NCBI GenBank assembly: GCA_022316685.1
Contig: JAKJHU010001662.1
Coordinates: 1-64,000, forward strand
Direction of reading: 5' to 3'
Source of the DNA: Progne subis subis
Lineage: Eukaryota > Chordata > Aves > Passeriformes > Hirundinidae
DNA length: 64,000 bases
Under the pieces are notes generated by a model. The model was given only the letters and a program-made list of their open reading frames with translations. It was not told where the DNA came from and did not search any database. Numbering within the stretch: the first letter of the stretch is position 1; the number at the start of each line of letters is the position of its first letter. A program made the translations under genes and the position numbers. Positions 22,870 through 34,164 of the stretch are shown one piece after another.

Positions 22870-23370
22870 CTATGTGACACTTGCCTGTGGCACTGTGGAG
22901 GTGGCCAGGGGACCTTCCCCGAGCTGTGTGCACAGCAATGCACATCAGCCCAGGCCGGGGGTGCTCAGTGCCCGCTCAGTTTTGCTGTCTGGCTGTGGCT
23001 CTGGACGCTTCCCTTGGAGCGTCTCCAGGCAGGGAACGTTGGAGCTGTCCCCACCGTGGTGTCACAGAGAGGGGAACGCTGGGGCTGTGCCGCTCCTGCC
23101 CCGGCCCCAAGAGCTCTGCCAGCGCCTGGAGGAGACACAAAGGCTGAGCCCAAGGGTGAGAACTGCAGAAGGGGCTGAGCTGGGAGGGAGGCAGCGGGAT
23201 CATGGAGGTCCAGGCCCTGGCCCTGCACAGACAGCCCAAGAGTGGCAGCCTGGGCATTCCCGGGAGCGGTGTCCAAAGGCTCCTGGAGCTGTGGCAGCCT
23301 CACAGCTGTGACCATTCCCTGGGAGCCTGGTGAGTGGTCAAGGCCCCTGCAGGGGAAGAAGCTTTTGCTG
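22870..23370. repeat. Block R and CR1 fragment, copy B
   Basis: Block R (to about 23190) followed by the minus-strand CR1 3' piece. It is nearly identical to 10060-10560. This is where copy B joins the GC-rich segment that also appears at 34.9-35.5 kb and 36.5-37.2 kb. Confidence 0.65.
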
Positions 23371-23866
23371 TCTCCAGCCCGCAGCTGGCCTGGCCCAGCC
23401 CCAGCCGTTCCCTGGGGTGCATTCCCTGCTGGCCCCGGGGCACAAGTCTCAGCTGCCCCTGCTGCTGTCCCTGGGCAGGAGGCGCAGCCCCCGGGGAGCT
23501 CTGAGCTCCGTCTGCTGCTGGGCTGCGGCCGAAGCGAGCCAGTGCCGGCAGAGCTCTGGGGAAAGGTCCCGGCCCTGGCTTGGGGCTGGGCCAGAGCCCA
23601 GGGAGCAAATCAACTTGCAGCTGCTGCCCCAGAGCAGGGAAGAGCAGGAATTGCTGGCTGGGAGAGACTCTTGCCAAGGGCCTGCAGCGCCAGGACACAG
23701 GCCATGGCTGGCACTGCTTGGGGCCAGGGTGAGCTGGGATGTGGGGATGGACTTGTTCCCTGGGAGGGCGGTGGGGCCCTGGCACAGAGTGGGAGGAAAA
23801 ACTGCGGCTGCCCTGGAATGGCTGGAAGTGTGCAAGGGCTGGTTGGAGGGGACTTCCTGCCCAGAA
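23371..23866. other. GC-rich segment of duplicated block D1
   Basis: Open in several frames but without a domain. The phrases TCAACTTGCAGCTGCTGCCC and GGACTTGTTCCCTGGGAGGG recur at 37014-37180 and inverted at 34930-35110. I do not recognise a gene. Confidence 0.4.
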
Positions 23867-23932
23867 GGGATGGGATGGGATGGGATGGGATGGGATGGGA
23901 TGGGATGGGATGGGATGGGATGGGATGGGATG
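23867..23932. repeat. (GGGAT)n microsatellite
   Basis: About 13 perfect pentamer copies. A longer, less regular version sits at 37262-37396 in the duplicated block. Confidence 0.97.
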
Positions 23933-24220
23933 GATCAGTGTAATGTGGGGTGTAATTGCAGTGTAGTGTGGTGTGAAAGTTTGGAGGGGTAGGGATTGCA
24001 GTGGGGGGATGGGTTGGTTTGGGCTCTTGGAGTAGGGGAGTAGAGGGAAAGAAAGCAAGTGGCAGTTTTTAAAGGCTCCTGGTGCTTTTAGGAATTTTGG
24101 GGCCTGGAAGTGTCTTGTGGGAGATTGCAGTGAAATTGGGAAGGCTGAGTTTAAGGTGCTGTGCTGTGCAGGGCTGAGGTGGAGTGGCAGTGATTTTGGG
24201 AAGGTAAGGGCACCTGCTCC

Positions 24221-24490
<270 letters not shown>

Positions 24491-24498
24491 TTTTAAAT

Positions 24499-25331
24499 GA
24501 AGGTCTATATGTCTAATTTAATAAGCAACAAAGTTGAATTTAGCAGCAATGTAAGTTTATTTAAGTAGCATTTTATAATCAAGCATATACAAAAATTTGG
24601 CCATGATTAATTAAAGATAAGTACTGTTCAGATAACGCATAAGCAAATCTGACCGGTGTACAGAGGTGGGGGCTTCTCACCCTACCTCACGTACAAAACA
24701 AAGTAATCCAACTTAAACTTATATACTGTATGCTAATACATATTCATTAATATTTCTCATAAATCTCCGCCTATTTTCAAATCTTAAAATCTACGTCACT
24801 ATACTACATAGCTCATGCTCCACTTGTTGTTAGGGGTCTTCTTTACTTTTCGGTGGTCTTCTTCAGATGAACGCTCATCATCTTCCTCTTGTCTTATGAA
24901 TAACCTCACTGGTTGCGCATGCGCTCTAAGTTTTGTGTTATACATAACTAAGCATTATGTTCTAAAAAGTAATTATTTCATGGGTCAAACCACCACCCAA
25001 ACTCCCTGCCTTGGAATAGTCCCGGCTTTGTCCATCTCAAGGCCAGTTCTATCTTAAGGCATCCTGTATCCCATAGCATCTGCAAAGGGCCCATCTCCCG
25101 ACCTTGGAGTAGTCCCAGCTTTGGCCAATCCAGCTTTGAAACTCTTGCTTCTCTCAAACTGCATCCTGTATCTTATTTTTCTCATGTAGCATCTGCCAAG
25201 GGGCCCATCTGCTCTGTAACACTACTCACATCTGCTTTTTCTTTACTACTTTATAATAAATGTTTTCTAAAATGTATATTTTAAAATATTGATACAGTTC
25301 CAATTAGCATAAATCATTTTCACTTATTACA
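24499..25331 (-). mobile_element. ERV1 3' LTR (about 830 bp)
   Basis: On the minus strand it begins TGTAATAAG just after a purine-rich stretch (25332-25352) and ends near 24499 with a CCTTCA-like terminus. A minus-strand AATAAA lies near 24553-24560. It follows env, as a 3' LTR should. A second copy, cut short, is at 37928-38563. The exact ends are inferred. Confidence 0.65.
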
Positions 25332-25352
25332 GTTTCCCCAGTTTCTCTTTTT
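25332..25352 (-). other. ERV1 polypurine tract
   Basis: Minus strand AAAAAGAGAAACTGGGGAAA directly precedes the TGTAATAAG start of the LTR. This is the position and composition of a plus-strand primer. Confidence 0.55.
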
Positions 25353-25390
25353 AATCATATTGATTCATGCTTTTTAATTAAAACTGAATC

Positions 25391-27641
25391 TCAATTTCTT
25401 CTATATTCCCAATAATCCAGGTTTTCACACTCTCTCATTTCAGCCTCTAATTTTTCTAACATCTCCCATGCTTCACCAAACTTTTTGCATTCCTTCTCAA
25501 ATTTGGTTGACATCTCTTGTGCTAGAGTAGTCTCTTCATGTTCAGTCAACATCTCTTGAGGTCCTTTCTTTTGAGTGCGAGTAGGTCTAGCTTTTAATAC
25601 CATCAAAGAATCTGGTTTCCCTTTTGCTGCCAATTCTGGATCAATGGGCATTGCTGTCATTTGCATTCCTTGTATCACTGGGTGGATTAGTTTAATAAGA
25701 CATGGAATCATGCATGGTAAGAATAACAATCCTAATCTAGAACATAACAGCATAAATCCCACTTTTCCACCAGACTCCTCCAAAGCGGTTATCCCACCAA
25801 TCTGTTTTTGGAATAGAATTCCACTTTTGAACTGGTACGTGTGCCACCCATTTAATTTCTTCAGCAAGTTTTGTGATGGCTTCCCCATGATCATCTCTCT
25901 CCACACAGCACTCAGATTCCTTAAATCTTCCTCAAACTCCCCCTTCTTCAGCCAACAGATAATCTAGGGCAATTCTGGTTTGCTATACAAATGCTCACAT
26001 TTGTGAATGCTGCTTGGCCAGTAACTTCAGGGCATCGGAAGTATGGTTTGATACAACCTCCACTACTGCCTGGAGTCTTATCAACGGATTCAATAGATAA
26101 ATTGAGGTCCTATATCCCCAAGATCCATCCTCAGCCCAAGTTGCTGGGTCATAATACGCTCTGATTCTTTCTGCAGGCCATTTGTCTTCCCCCCATTCCT
26201 GCTTTCCCCCTGCCTTTGGGAAGTCGAGATTTAAATCTCTTTTACTCCTTTCTAGAGTCTCATCAAGTGGTGTTCCCAGCATATTGCTTCTAGACCTTGG
26301 ATGACGAAGAAGGAGGGTCGTGTAACTCCTAAGGTAGAGGTTCCCTCCCACTTTTGAGGTAATTCACTCTATGCTCATTGCCCACAAATCCAATAGATTC
26401 CATCAGGGGCTTTCCATTTACTTCTGCTTTTTCTTGTTGTTCCCAGTAGGATTTTAGGTCTTTTTTTAATTGGTAGAGGTTAGCTCCAGGACTTTTATGC
26501 CAGCACAAATCAGTTTGATTATTCCACTCACAATTCATTTCCTTTGTTATTCCCGAATACCCAGTAAAAGATTTTGGTTGCCAGGTCTTAGTGTTATTAT
26601 CCAAATTAACTACTAAAGTAGATATACAAGGAGTATATCCTACTACTTCATTATATTTCCTTCCTTCTCAAGTTACACAGACTGTTCCAATTACTTGATA
26701 ACTCAAAATCCATCCTTGAGGTGGTTTTAATGTCTTGGAAATTTGAGTATGATTCCATTTGAAAAATTGTTCTGGAACTAGACTCTCTCTCCACAGCCAT
26801 CTTTCAGCCATTCAAGTCCCCCACAGATCCAGCATTTGGATAATCCAAATTCTGTAGCAATTTCTTGCATCAAATCTACAAAAAGGTTCTTATTTGAGGT
26901 TGTCAAATCCCAGTCACTATACTGCTGTTTGAATTGTTCATACAGCTTATCCAATTCCTTTAATTCTTTCCCTATGGCCTTTTTACACATTTCTTTTGTT
27001 TCTTTTGGGTTTTCTTCTTTTTTGCTTAGTGCTGTACCTCCTATACCTATACTTGGATCATTCCCATTCTCATCTTTCTCAAAACAAACAAACAAAAAAA
27101 ATTCATACTTAGGACAGATTTGATCCTTATAAGGATAAGGAGCTGGTCCATTAAATCCTAATTTTTTCCCTACCCAATCCAGTTTTCTATTTTTAACACA
27201 AACATCTATAAATTTGCTGTGATCATAGCAGGCAGCATTAACATATGGATATGCCACAAACACAAATTCCATCTTGTCCTTGACCCACATGGAGTGATGG
27301 CATTTATTACAGGGATCAACATTATTGAGACTTTGGTTTTGCATCAATTTTTCTCTCATTGCCCACACTTGTGCTGCTTGTTTTATTCTTGTTTGTTCCT
27401 GCATTGCTCATTCCCTTCTCTCATGGACTCTGTCCAGAGTTGCTCCATAGTTTTGGCCAGATGCCAAGGGCATCACGACAAACAGAGTGAAAATAATCCT
27501 CAGGAGTTTTGACTTTCTACCATCCTCAAGGCCCTTTGGGTTGCAGCCAAGGGCCAAGATGTCAGGATTCTTGGCAGCAAAGTTTATATCCTGGGATCTA
27601 GTCACTGGTGCCTTTGGTCTCACTGGTACCCTTGGCCTCAT
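25391..27641 (-). pseudogene. ERV1 env relic
   Basis: Remains of the envelope glycoprotein. A leader with a hydrophobic stretch (IIFTLFVVMPLASG) begins near 27641. The SU fragment at 27404-26778 holds the CWIC motif (26834-26823) typical of gamma-type SU that is disulphide-linked to TM. Further SU pieces follow to about 26330. The TM part has a leucine-rich heptad segment (26060-25995) and the LDYLLAEEGG region. In its CX6CC motif the first Cys codon is a TGA stop (25932-25934). A membrane anchor (LLFLPCMIPCLIKLI) lies near 25740-25690, then a cytoplasmic tail. Several stops and frameshifts make it non-coding. Confidence 0.85.
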
Positions 27642-27729
27642 GTTTGTTTAAGGATGGCACAGATTACTCACAGTTCTCACAGCACTGCCCTTTCTCTCTC
27701 TCTCCCTGGGTTAGTCAGCTTCTTCTTCT

Positions 27730-28720
27730 TTTAGACTAAACCAGCAAAGCTCTGGAGATGTGCCAACCACGATAAGATTTGCTTTTTCACTACTTCAGTT
27801 AACAACCTGATTTGTTGGTAGCTTTTTGCTCCAAAGTTGGGGATTATTTTAAGTCTTCTTCGCCACCAATAGGCACATTCGCAATGCCAGTTCACGTAAG
27901 AAATGTGTCTATAGCGTGGCACACAAATTCCTTCTCCACAGCAACTGTTAATGATGATACACTGGTCTATAATATTATGAATCTTTGCTCTCTCACCTGA
28001 TCAAAAGCTAATATAGTAAAAACTCATTGGTCTAAATTTTCTATTATTTGGACCATTGCATAAAGAGGTTCCATATTCATATCTCAAAGGTGTTCCAAAA
28101 AAAACACTGGAAAAGCTTTTTAAAGTTAACTGTTCATGGACACCATCTAAGCAAGTTAAACAAATCAATTGTCTCTCTCTTTCTTCTGCTCTTGTTATTC
28201 TCCACCACAAATTAAGTCGAAGGCACAAATAACACAAACCCATGGGCGACACTCTAAGCCATGCTTAGTACACTCCCAGTGTGTTACTTGTTCTTGGACT
28301 CTTTTAGTAACAGGTGTTTCCAGTCTCTTTTTCTGGAATTGTAGTTCCTCCTTGAAATCTGTTAGTGTTAGTCACTGAGGGCCTCTTAAAAGATTTTCAA
28401 TCAGTTCAAGCTGTTCCCATTGATCAAGGAAGTGTCTAATCCATTCCTGCTGGCGTTCTTCTGACTCCAAACTCAGTGGAGTTGCTGTTGACAGCCAATC
28501 CAGAATGCCTAATTTTTCTAATAAATTAAAGTTAGTTGCAATTACAAAACACAAACATTTAATTGTTAACTATCAAATGAGTTTTATAACCTGAACAGGT
28601 TAAGCAAGAAAATTTATCTTTTTCTGTTGTTTCTGGGTATCCTACTATCCACATCTTACTTTCATTATCCTTTGTTGTTCTTGCCTTTTTCTGCCGTTTG
28701 AACTGTGGTTTTGTCACAGA
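27730..28720 (-). other. Unidentified Cys-rich region between ERV1 RNase H and env
   Basis: An integrase of about 1.2 kb is expected here, but I see no HHCC or DDE features. Three minus-strand stretches do look protein-like. One, 28554-28372, is charged and Leu/Trp-rich. One, 28252-28001, has two C-x2-C pairs (CYLC, CLTC). One, 28000-27731, has SCCGEGIC, then HCEC, then a WWRRRLK basic patch. A second CLTC lies at 28607-28596. They may be parts of one decayed gene. The function is unknown. Confidence 0.45.
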
Positions 28721-28724
28721 GAAT

Positions 28725-29002
28725 TCATTGTCCCTCTTTTAAAGTTGCTCCTAGGTTTTTCATGGCTTCTACTTCTGTTAAAGAAAAGTGTGGTATTTGA
28801 TTTTGTGTTCCTGCTTCCTGAAAAGTCATAATTACATTGCTGTTTTCCCTCAGGGCAGCTTTCTTCGCTTTATCATCAGCTAAATCGTTCCTTTTTGTTT
28901 TAATGTTTCTCCCCCTCTGGTGGCCTTTCACATGAACCACTGCTATCTTTTTTGGACTCTTCAAAGCTTTAAGAATTTGAATTATCAATCCTTAGTGCAC
29001 TA

Positions 29003-29048
<46 letters not shown>

Positions 29049-29470
29049 AGTGTTTATAAGTCCCCTTTCTTTCCAAATTTTTCTAAATGTATGCACTACC
29101 CCAAAGGCATATTTTGAGTCGGTGTATACGGTCCCTTCTCAATCCTTTAATAACAGCACCGCACAGAATAATGCATAGAGTTCACAGGCTTGTGCTGAGC
29201 AGGACGGGCTAAGGGGACCAGATTCTTTTACTTCCAGTTTTTCTCCATGAATTATAGCATACCCAGATTTCCTTCTTCCATCTACCACTTGAGATGTTCC
29301 ATCTATAAATAATTTTTCTCCTCTTTTTAATTCTTGTTCTCTTAAATCTGGGTGGTTTTTTTATTTGTAAATCTATGACCTCTGTGCAATCATGTATTAA
29401 TTCCCCTGGGTCTCCATAAAGGACTTGAGTGGGGCTTTGTATATTTGTCACTCTCAGCTCTAATTCTGGA
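28725..29470 (-). pseudogene. ERV1 RNase H relic
   Basis: TDSKYAFGVVH (around 29130-29095) and HVKGHQRG with the following NDLAD (around 28934-28895) are conserved RNase H segments that hold catalytic Asp and His positions. A run of 41 T on the plus strand (29007-29047), read as A in the gene, splits the domain. In-frame stops are also present. Confidence 0.85.
29007..29047. repeat. 41-bp homopolymer inside ERV1 RNase H
   Basis: A pure T-run on the plus strand, inside a coding stretch where the retroviral frame has only a few Lys codons. It is most simply an expansion of a short A-run by slippage. Confidence 0.9.
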
Positions 29471-29479
29471 GAGTCTATC

Positions 29480-30830
29480 AAGATAGCCTCATATTTTAAT
29501 ATTCTGCAATGTTAACCATGTTTTGGCCTCTTTAGCAAGGATTCCCCTAATATTATGGGGGTGTACACTTCCAGTGGTGCCCCAAAGGTTACTTTTCGGG
29601 CTTCTTCTACTAACACAGCAGTGACTACCAGAGCTTGCAGGCATGTTGGCCAGCTCTTACTAATTGGATCCAATAATTTGGAATAATATCTACTGGCTTT
29701 TGGCTTCCCGCCTAATCTTGAGTCAATACTGCATAAGCCATTTGATCAACTGTATTAAGAAATTATTGAAAAGGCTTGTCCAAATTGGGAAGACTCAGTA
29801 CAGGGGCTTGCAGCAGGGCTTCTTCAACTTGCTCAAATTTTTCTTGATCCCTTTCATCCCATTTCAAGTGATTGGTAGTTAATTTCTCATATAGAAATTT
29901 TACTTTTCTACTAAACCCTTCTATCTACTGCCTACAATAACCCAAAAGACTCCAAACTGCTTTATTTCTCTTTTAGACTTTGGGGGTCCCATATTCAATA
30001 TTCCTGGAACCCTTTCAGGGTCTAGCTTTTTCTTTTGCTTACTAATCCAATGACCTAAACACCACACTTCTGACTCTACAAACTGCAATTTTGACTTTGA
30101 TATCTTTAGCCCGTTTTCTCCCAGAAAATTTAGAAGCTTAATAGTACCCTTTCTAGCTTACTCTTCAGTTTCTCTTGCTACTAACCAATCATCTCCATCT
30201 ACTACTGTAGCAGCTTAATTCCTTTGGGTAACTCAAAGGACTTCCAAAGATTTTCTAACGCCCTCCCAAAAAGATTCGGTGCCTCTGTAAAACCTTGCGG
30301 TAGCACCGTTCACCTTAATTGTTCTCTCCTACCTGTATCTGGGTCCTCCTACTCAAAGGCAATCCCTACTGCCCTCATCCAGAGGGCAAGTCCAAAAGGC
30401 ATCCTTTAAATCCACGACACTGTACCAAATGTAATTAGGAGGGATCTGGCTTAGCTACTCCTGGACAGCGGGTAATGGTTCTTTGATTTACCGCTCTGAG
30501 ATCCTGGACTAGTCGGTAGCTACCATCAGGCTTCTTTACCGGCAGGATGGGGGTATGATGTGGTGACACACAGGACTCCAACACCCCCTGATGTACAATT
30601 CTCAACGACCGGTTTCAATCCCTTCCGACCTTCCAGTGATATCGGATATTGTTTTACTCGAATGGGGATTTCTGGGTTCTGTATTTCAACACTAATGGGC
30701 TGAATGTTTAATTTTCCTACGTCACCAGTATACCACACAGTGTCGCTAATCTCAAAATTATCTTCTTCAGTTAAAGAATAGGTGTTATTTTACAGGGTGT
30801 TATTTTAATTCCCAAGGTTATTATTCAGTC
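29480..30830 (-). pseudogene. ERV1 reverse transcriptase relic
   Basis: Recognisable landmarks in order are: TPILPVKK near 30530, where the incoming strand region starts; LPQGFTEAPNLFG (from 30303 down); and the catalytic box. The box reads VVDGDDW, with the paired Asp codons at 30193-30188 and the expected Tyr replaced. Stops and frameshifts lie between the landmarks. It is inactive. Confidence 0.85.
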
Positions 30831-30835
30831 TCTTC

Positions 30836-31130
30836 CTAATAAATTATTATCAGCTTTGGTATTAATAACAAATCATTCAGTCTAAATTTTTTTATCCGTT
30901 CTATCTGCACGTTTTTAATTACGGGAACCTGAAAATCTTCTCCTTTAACCCAAATTACAGGGACACGTTCACGACTTACTTCACACCCTTGTAGTAGTTT
31001 CCTTACTGTGGACCTAGTAACTTCTGTGTCCACCAAAAACGTGATATCTTCCTTTTGAGGACCTATTTTCAGTTTTATCAAGGGCTCTTCTAGGTGTTCA
31101 GTCCTCATTAAACAGAGCTCCTGACCCCCC
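30836..31130 (-). pseudogene. ERV1 protease relic
   Basis: An aspartic protease monomer follows gag. The PLIKLKIGPQKEDITFLVD run leads to the active site, which reads D-T-E instead of D-T-G (Asp codon at 31030-31028). The flap region is recognisable after it. Loss of the active-site Gly would be expected to abolish activity. Confidence 0.85.
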
Positions 31131-31180
31131 TAGTCTTCTTGAAACATTTTCTCATCTTGCTGCCTCTTTCTACAGAATTT

Positions 31181-32603
31181 TTATAGATGTCCCTTTTTGT
31201 GGAAATAAAAAGAAGTGGGTCCTGTTCCCCTGGAGGTAGGACAAGAAGTTTGTAAGTGTCCTTTCTGGTGACAGGAAAAACACGTGGGTCTCATATCCCC
31301 AGAGGTGGGACCTGCCTTTTTCTGTTGTTTGTTCTTTCCTGAGCACTTCTCTGTATTCATGGTTGTCTGTGTTGCCTTGACTGCTGCCATTAAAATCTGT
31401 GGTTTTGTCTTTTGCCTCTCCTCATCTCTTCTCACATACACTTTCTGTGCTTCTCTTAACAATTCCTGAAGCCCCCTATCATGCCAATTTTCTACTTTTT
31501 CCAGCTTCTTCCCAATGTGCCCCCAGGCCTTAGCTACAAATTGTGTTTTCAAAAGGACCTGTCCTGCTGCAGTGTCAGGGTCTACACCTGAGTATAACTG
31601 CAAGGCTTTTCTTCGTCTTTCTAACCAGTCTGCCAGGGCTTCATCCTTCCCTTGGTGCTCACTTAGAGCTTTTCCTATATTCTGCCCCTTGGGCACTGCT
31701 TCCTGGATTCCTCAGATAATCATCCACCAGAGATCACTCATATTCTGCCTGTGTCTTTCATTCTGATTATTCCAACCTGGATCTTGCATAGGCCATTTCT
31801 GATCCCCCTGGTCTGGCCCCTGACATTCTCTATCCCAAACCCTCATTACTGAATGTCTAATCTTTTCTCTTTCTTCCATGATAAACAAGATTCCTAAGAT
31901 AGACTGCCATTCCACCCAGGTGTATATATTTGGCCCCAAGAACTGATCTAATCTCTCTGCCACTCCAAGAGGATCCTCTAGCAGCCTGCCCATCTCCTTC
32001 TTAAACTCCCTAACATCCCCTGTGTTCAGGGGAACACTCACATCACCAATAGGTCCCTGTTCTGGATTTGCCATTGGAACTTTCCTAAGTGGATATAGTC
32101 CATCTTCCATTTTTGCTTCCCCATCCCCATCATCACTTCTCCCTATCCCCTCCCCTCTAGTTCTATGTGCTACTTGCTCTTCCTGAATAGGGGCTGTGTT
32201 TGCATTTACAGGAGGACCCTCGGGGGCTTGGGGTTGAACAGGCTGATTAGGTTGCCTATAAGGGGGTGGGAGGTGGTCTAAAGGATCCTAGGGTTTGTGT
32301 CTGTCTTTTTTGGCTGCTCAGCCTCTAGTTTGTAAAGGATACATCAGATGACCTTTGCTTCCCTGCCTTCAAGTAACAAATTCACCCTTTCCCCTGGGAA
32401 GCCACAGAGCAGCATAGTCACTTTCTTCCTGATTAAATGGCTCTTTTGAATTCACATACAAAATCAAAGCCTGGTAAATCAAATCTCCATATGGTCTAAA
32501 CTTTGGCCAATATAAGTTATTCTTCCCGATCATTTCCTTTGTCCTTTCAAATATACAATAATAATTCATTTTCTGCTTGTTTTTTCTTCTTCCAGATTCC
32601 CAT
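31181..32603 (-). pseudogene. ERV1 gag relic
   Basis: The likely start is ATG at 32603-32601, giving MGIWKKKK, a myristoylation-type Gly2 and a basic patch for membrane targeting. A frameshift follows before the matrix segment WPKFRPYGDLIYQ. A PPPY late-budding motif sits at 32269-32258. The capsid includes YTWVEWQSILGILF and the major homology-type QGKDEALADWLERR, with a TGA stop between them near 31712. One zinc knuckle, CFSCHQKGHLQTSC (31282-31241), is intact, and a second has lost its cysteines. The layout matches gammaretroviral gag except for the extra knuckle. Confidence 0.88.
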
Positions 32604-33258
32604 GCATCTCAGAATCATAACATCATCCCCAGTGGACGGTCCTGAGGGATGCTCCCCTTCTGAGAACCCCCCTCACAGTTCCCAGGTATACCAGGCTCTT
32701 GTGAATTTCCTTCATAATTCGCAGCTCCTGGGTCTAAGGACTTATTTTTCCTTGGACCCAATTTTGGTGGCAACAAACTAAGAAATCCGCAGTACCAGGA
32801 GAAGCTTGGTCTCCCTCCCTCATTGTGCGGTTCAATCCTCTCACTTATTATTCTGTTGCACTATCTTGTATTTTGCCAACTCTTTGCCTCACACCTAATT
32901 CCAATCTTTCTCCCAATCTCTCTTCCCTGACTATGTCCTTCTAGCTACTTCCCCTTGCAATCCTTCTTAATCTCATACTTAAGTTACCAACTATTTTCTT
33001 TTCAAAGAAAATTGAACGTAACTCAATTGCTCCCCTCCTTATTCACCTCACCCAGTGATCAGATCGCTCCCTTCTCCTCGAGGACCTTCCCCTGGGTTCT
33101 CGGGCTGGGACCCCTCCTGCCAGTCCCTCCCAGGGATCCTCACTCATTCTCTCTTTTCTCTTCCCTCCTTTCCCGGCCAGTCTCCTTACAGAGAGCTGAA
33201 AACGCGGTACTGGGAGGTTCACACTCACTTCAGGGGTCTGGGCTACCAGCCCCCATTT

Positions 33259-33276
33259 TAGATATTCTACACACAC
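33259..33276 (-). other. Possible ERV1 primer-binding site (tRNA-Pro type)
   Basis: Minus strand TGGGGGCT followed by unmatched bases. The first eight bases agree with a proline-tRNA primer site and the rest do not. It lies about 650 bp ahead of gag, a plausible leader length. No LTR matching the 3' LTR is next to it. Confidence 0.3.
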
Positions 33277-33519
33277 ACAAACATACAGCTGCCCGCCTGC
33301 TCAACCCTGTGTTACTTACACAGTCCGTTTTCCCACACAGTTCTTGTGCACAAGACGTTTTACAGGCACCTTTACATTTAGCCAGCACTCCAATAGGAGC
33401 TTTTATGAATGCCTCCTATTGCTGGCTTCTTTTTCTTATGCATTATTGTAATTGGAAATCCTTCTCCAAGGGGGCCTGGTCTAAGCTCGGGACAACCTTA
33501 AAAGAGCTGGTGGGGAGCT

Positions 33520-34030
33520 CTGTAGTGGTGTGGGATTTTTGGTTTTATTGCATGTGCTATTAATTTATGGTTTGTTCTATGTATCCCGGTTTGTTCCCCC
33601 TAATGATCTTTCCCTGCTCTTCTCCCCTCCAACCGTTATATGTCAATCCCCCACCCCCTCCTCTGGGGTCTGCCTGTCATCTTGGGGCCTTCCCCTGGAG
33701 CTAGAAAGTTCTTCCAAGGGCATCGAGAGATAGGGCAGATCCAGAGGGAGTCCATCCTCATCATTTATGTTTGGTTTATGAAAATATCATTCATCCATGT
33801 GACACCTCCCCGGTGATCTCTGATTTGCTCACCCACTGCCTCTTCTCCTGGTTCCACCCCCAGATAAAAGCTGCTGGCAAGCAGCCTGGGGGTCTCTGCC
33901 TAGGCAGTTACCTGGAGGTCGGGAGGTCCCGCGCCGGGGCTCCAATTAAATCTTGTGACCTGTTCAGCAGAGTCTGCATTTCTATCTCCACCGTCGTTGC
34001 CCTGCACCACCTGTGCCTGCTGCCGAGGTC
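33520..34030 (+). mobile_element. LTR-like sequence, plus strand
   Basis: Contains an ATAAAAG TATA-like box at about 33864 and an ATTAAA signal near 33942 within a GC-rich R-like stretch (GGAGGTCGGGAGGTCCCGCG). A pyrimidine-rich U5-like segment follows. It runs opposite to ERV1 and does not match the ERV1 3' LTR, so it belongs to another element. Confidence 0.45.
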
Positions 34031-34164
34031 GTGTGGGATGCAAGGCCCCACAGGATCGGGTTAGCTGGCACGGCCAGCTGTCCGTACCTTTCCACACCAC
34101 GGTGCCTGAGCTAGCCCGGGCAAGCGTGGAGACCACGCCTAAGGAACTGCAACATCCTTCTTTT

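Larger units (their letters stand above)
16197..23340 (+). repeat. Segmental duplication copy B (about 7.1 kb)
   Basis: Direct repeat of copy A carrying the same features in the same order. It lacks the 260 bp at 3320-3578 and has its own poly(A)-bearing insertion near 18890-18964. Beyond about 23370 it diverges from A and enters the GGGAT/polypurine block. Confidence 0.9.
24499..33276 (-). mobile_element. ERV1: gammaretrovirus-like endogenous retrovirus, defective
   Basis: On the minus strand the order is gag (32603-31181), protease (near 31130-30836), reverse transcriptase (about 30830-29480), RNase H (about 29470-28725), an unidentified region (28560-27730), env (27641-25391) and 3' LTR. 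Capsid, CWIC-type SU and LDYLLAEEGG-type TM point to a gamma-like virus. No integrase was found and no matching 5' LTR lies upstream of gag. Frames are broken by stops and shifts throughout, so it is an old inactive copy. Confidence 0.85.

Noticed and set aside
23867..23932. Interstitial telomere repeat
   Set aside because: The unit is the pentamer GGGAT, not the hexamer TTAGGG.
23242..23992. Open frames ending in a Gly-Met-Gly-Trp-Asp repeat (also 36595-37492)
   Set aside because: They are a translation of the GGGAT microsatellite in all three frames.
33520..34030. Missing 5' LTR of ERV1
   Set aside because: The sequence does not match the ERV1 3' LTR and its signals read on the opposite strand.
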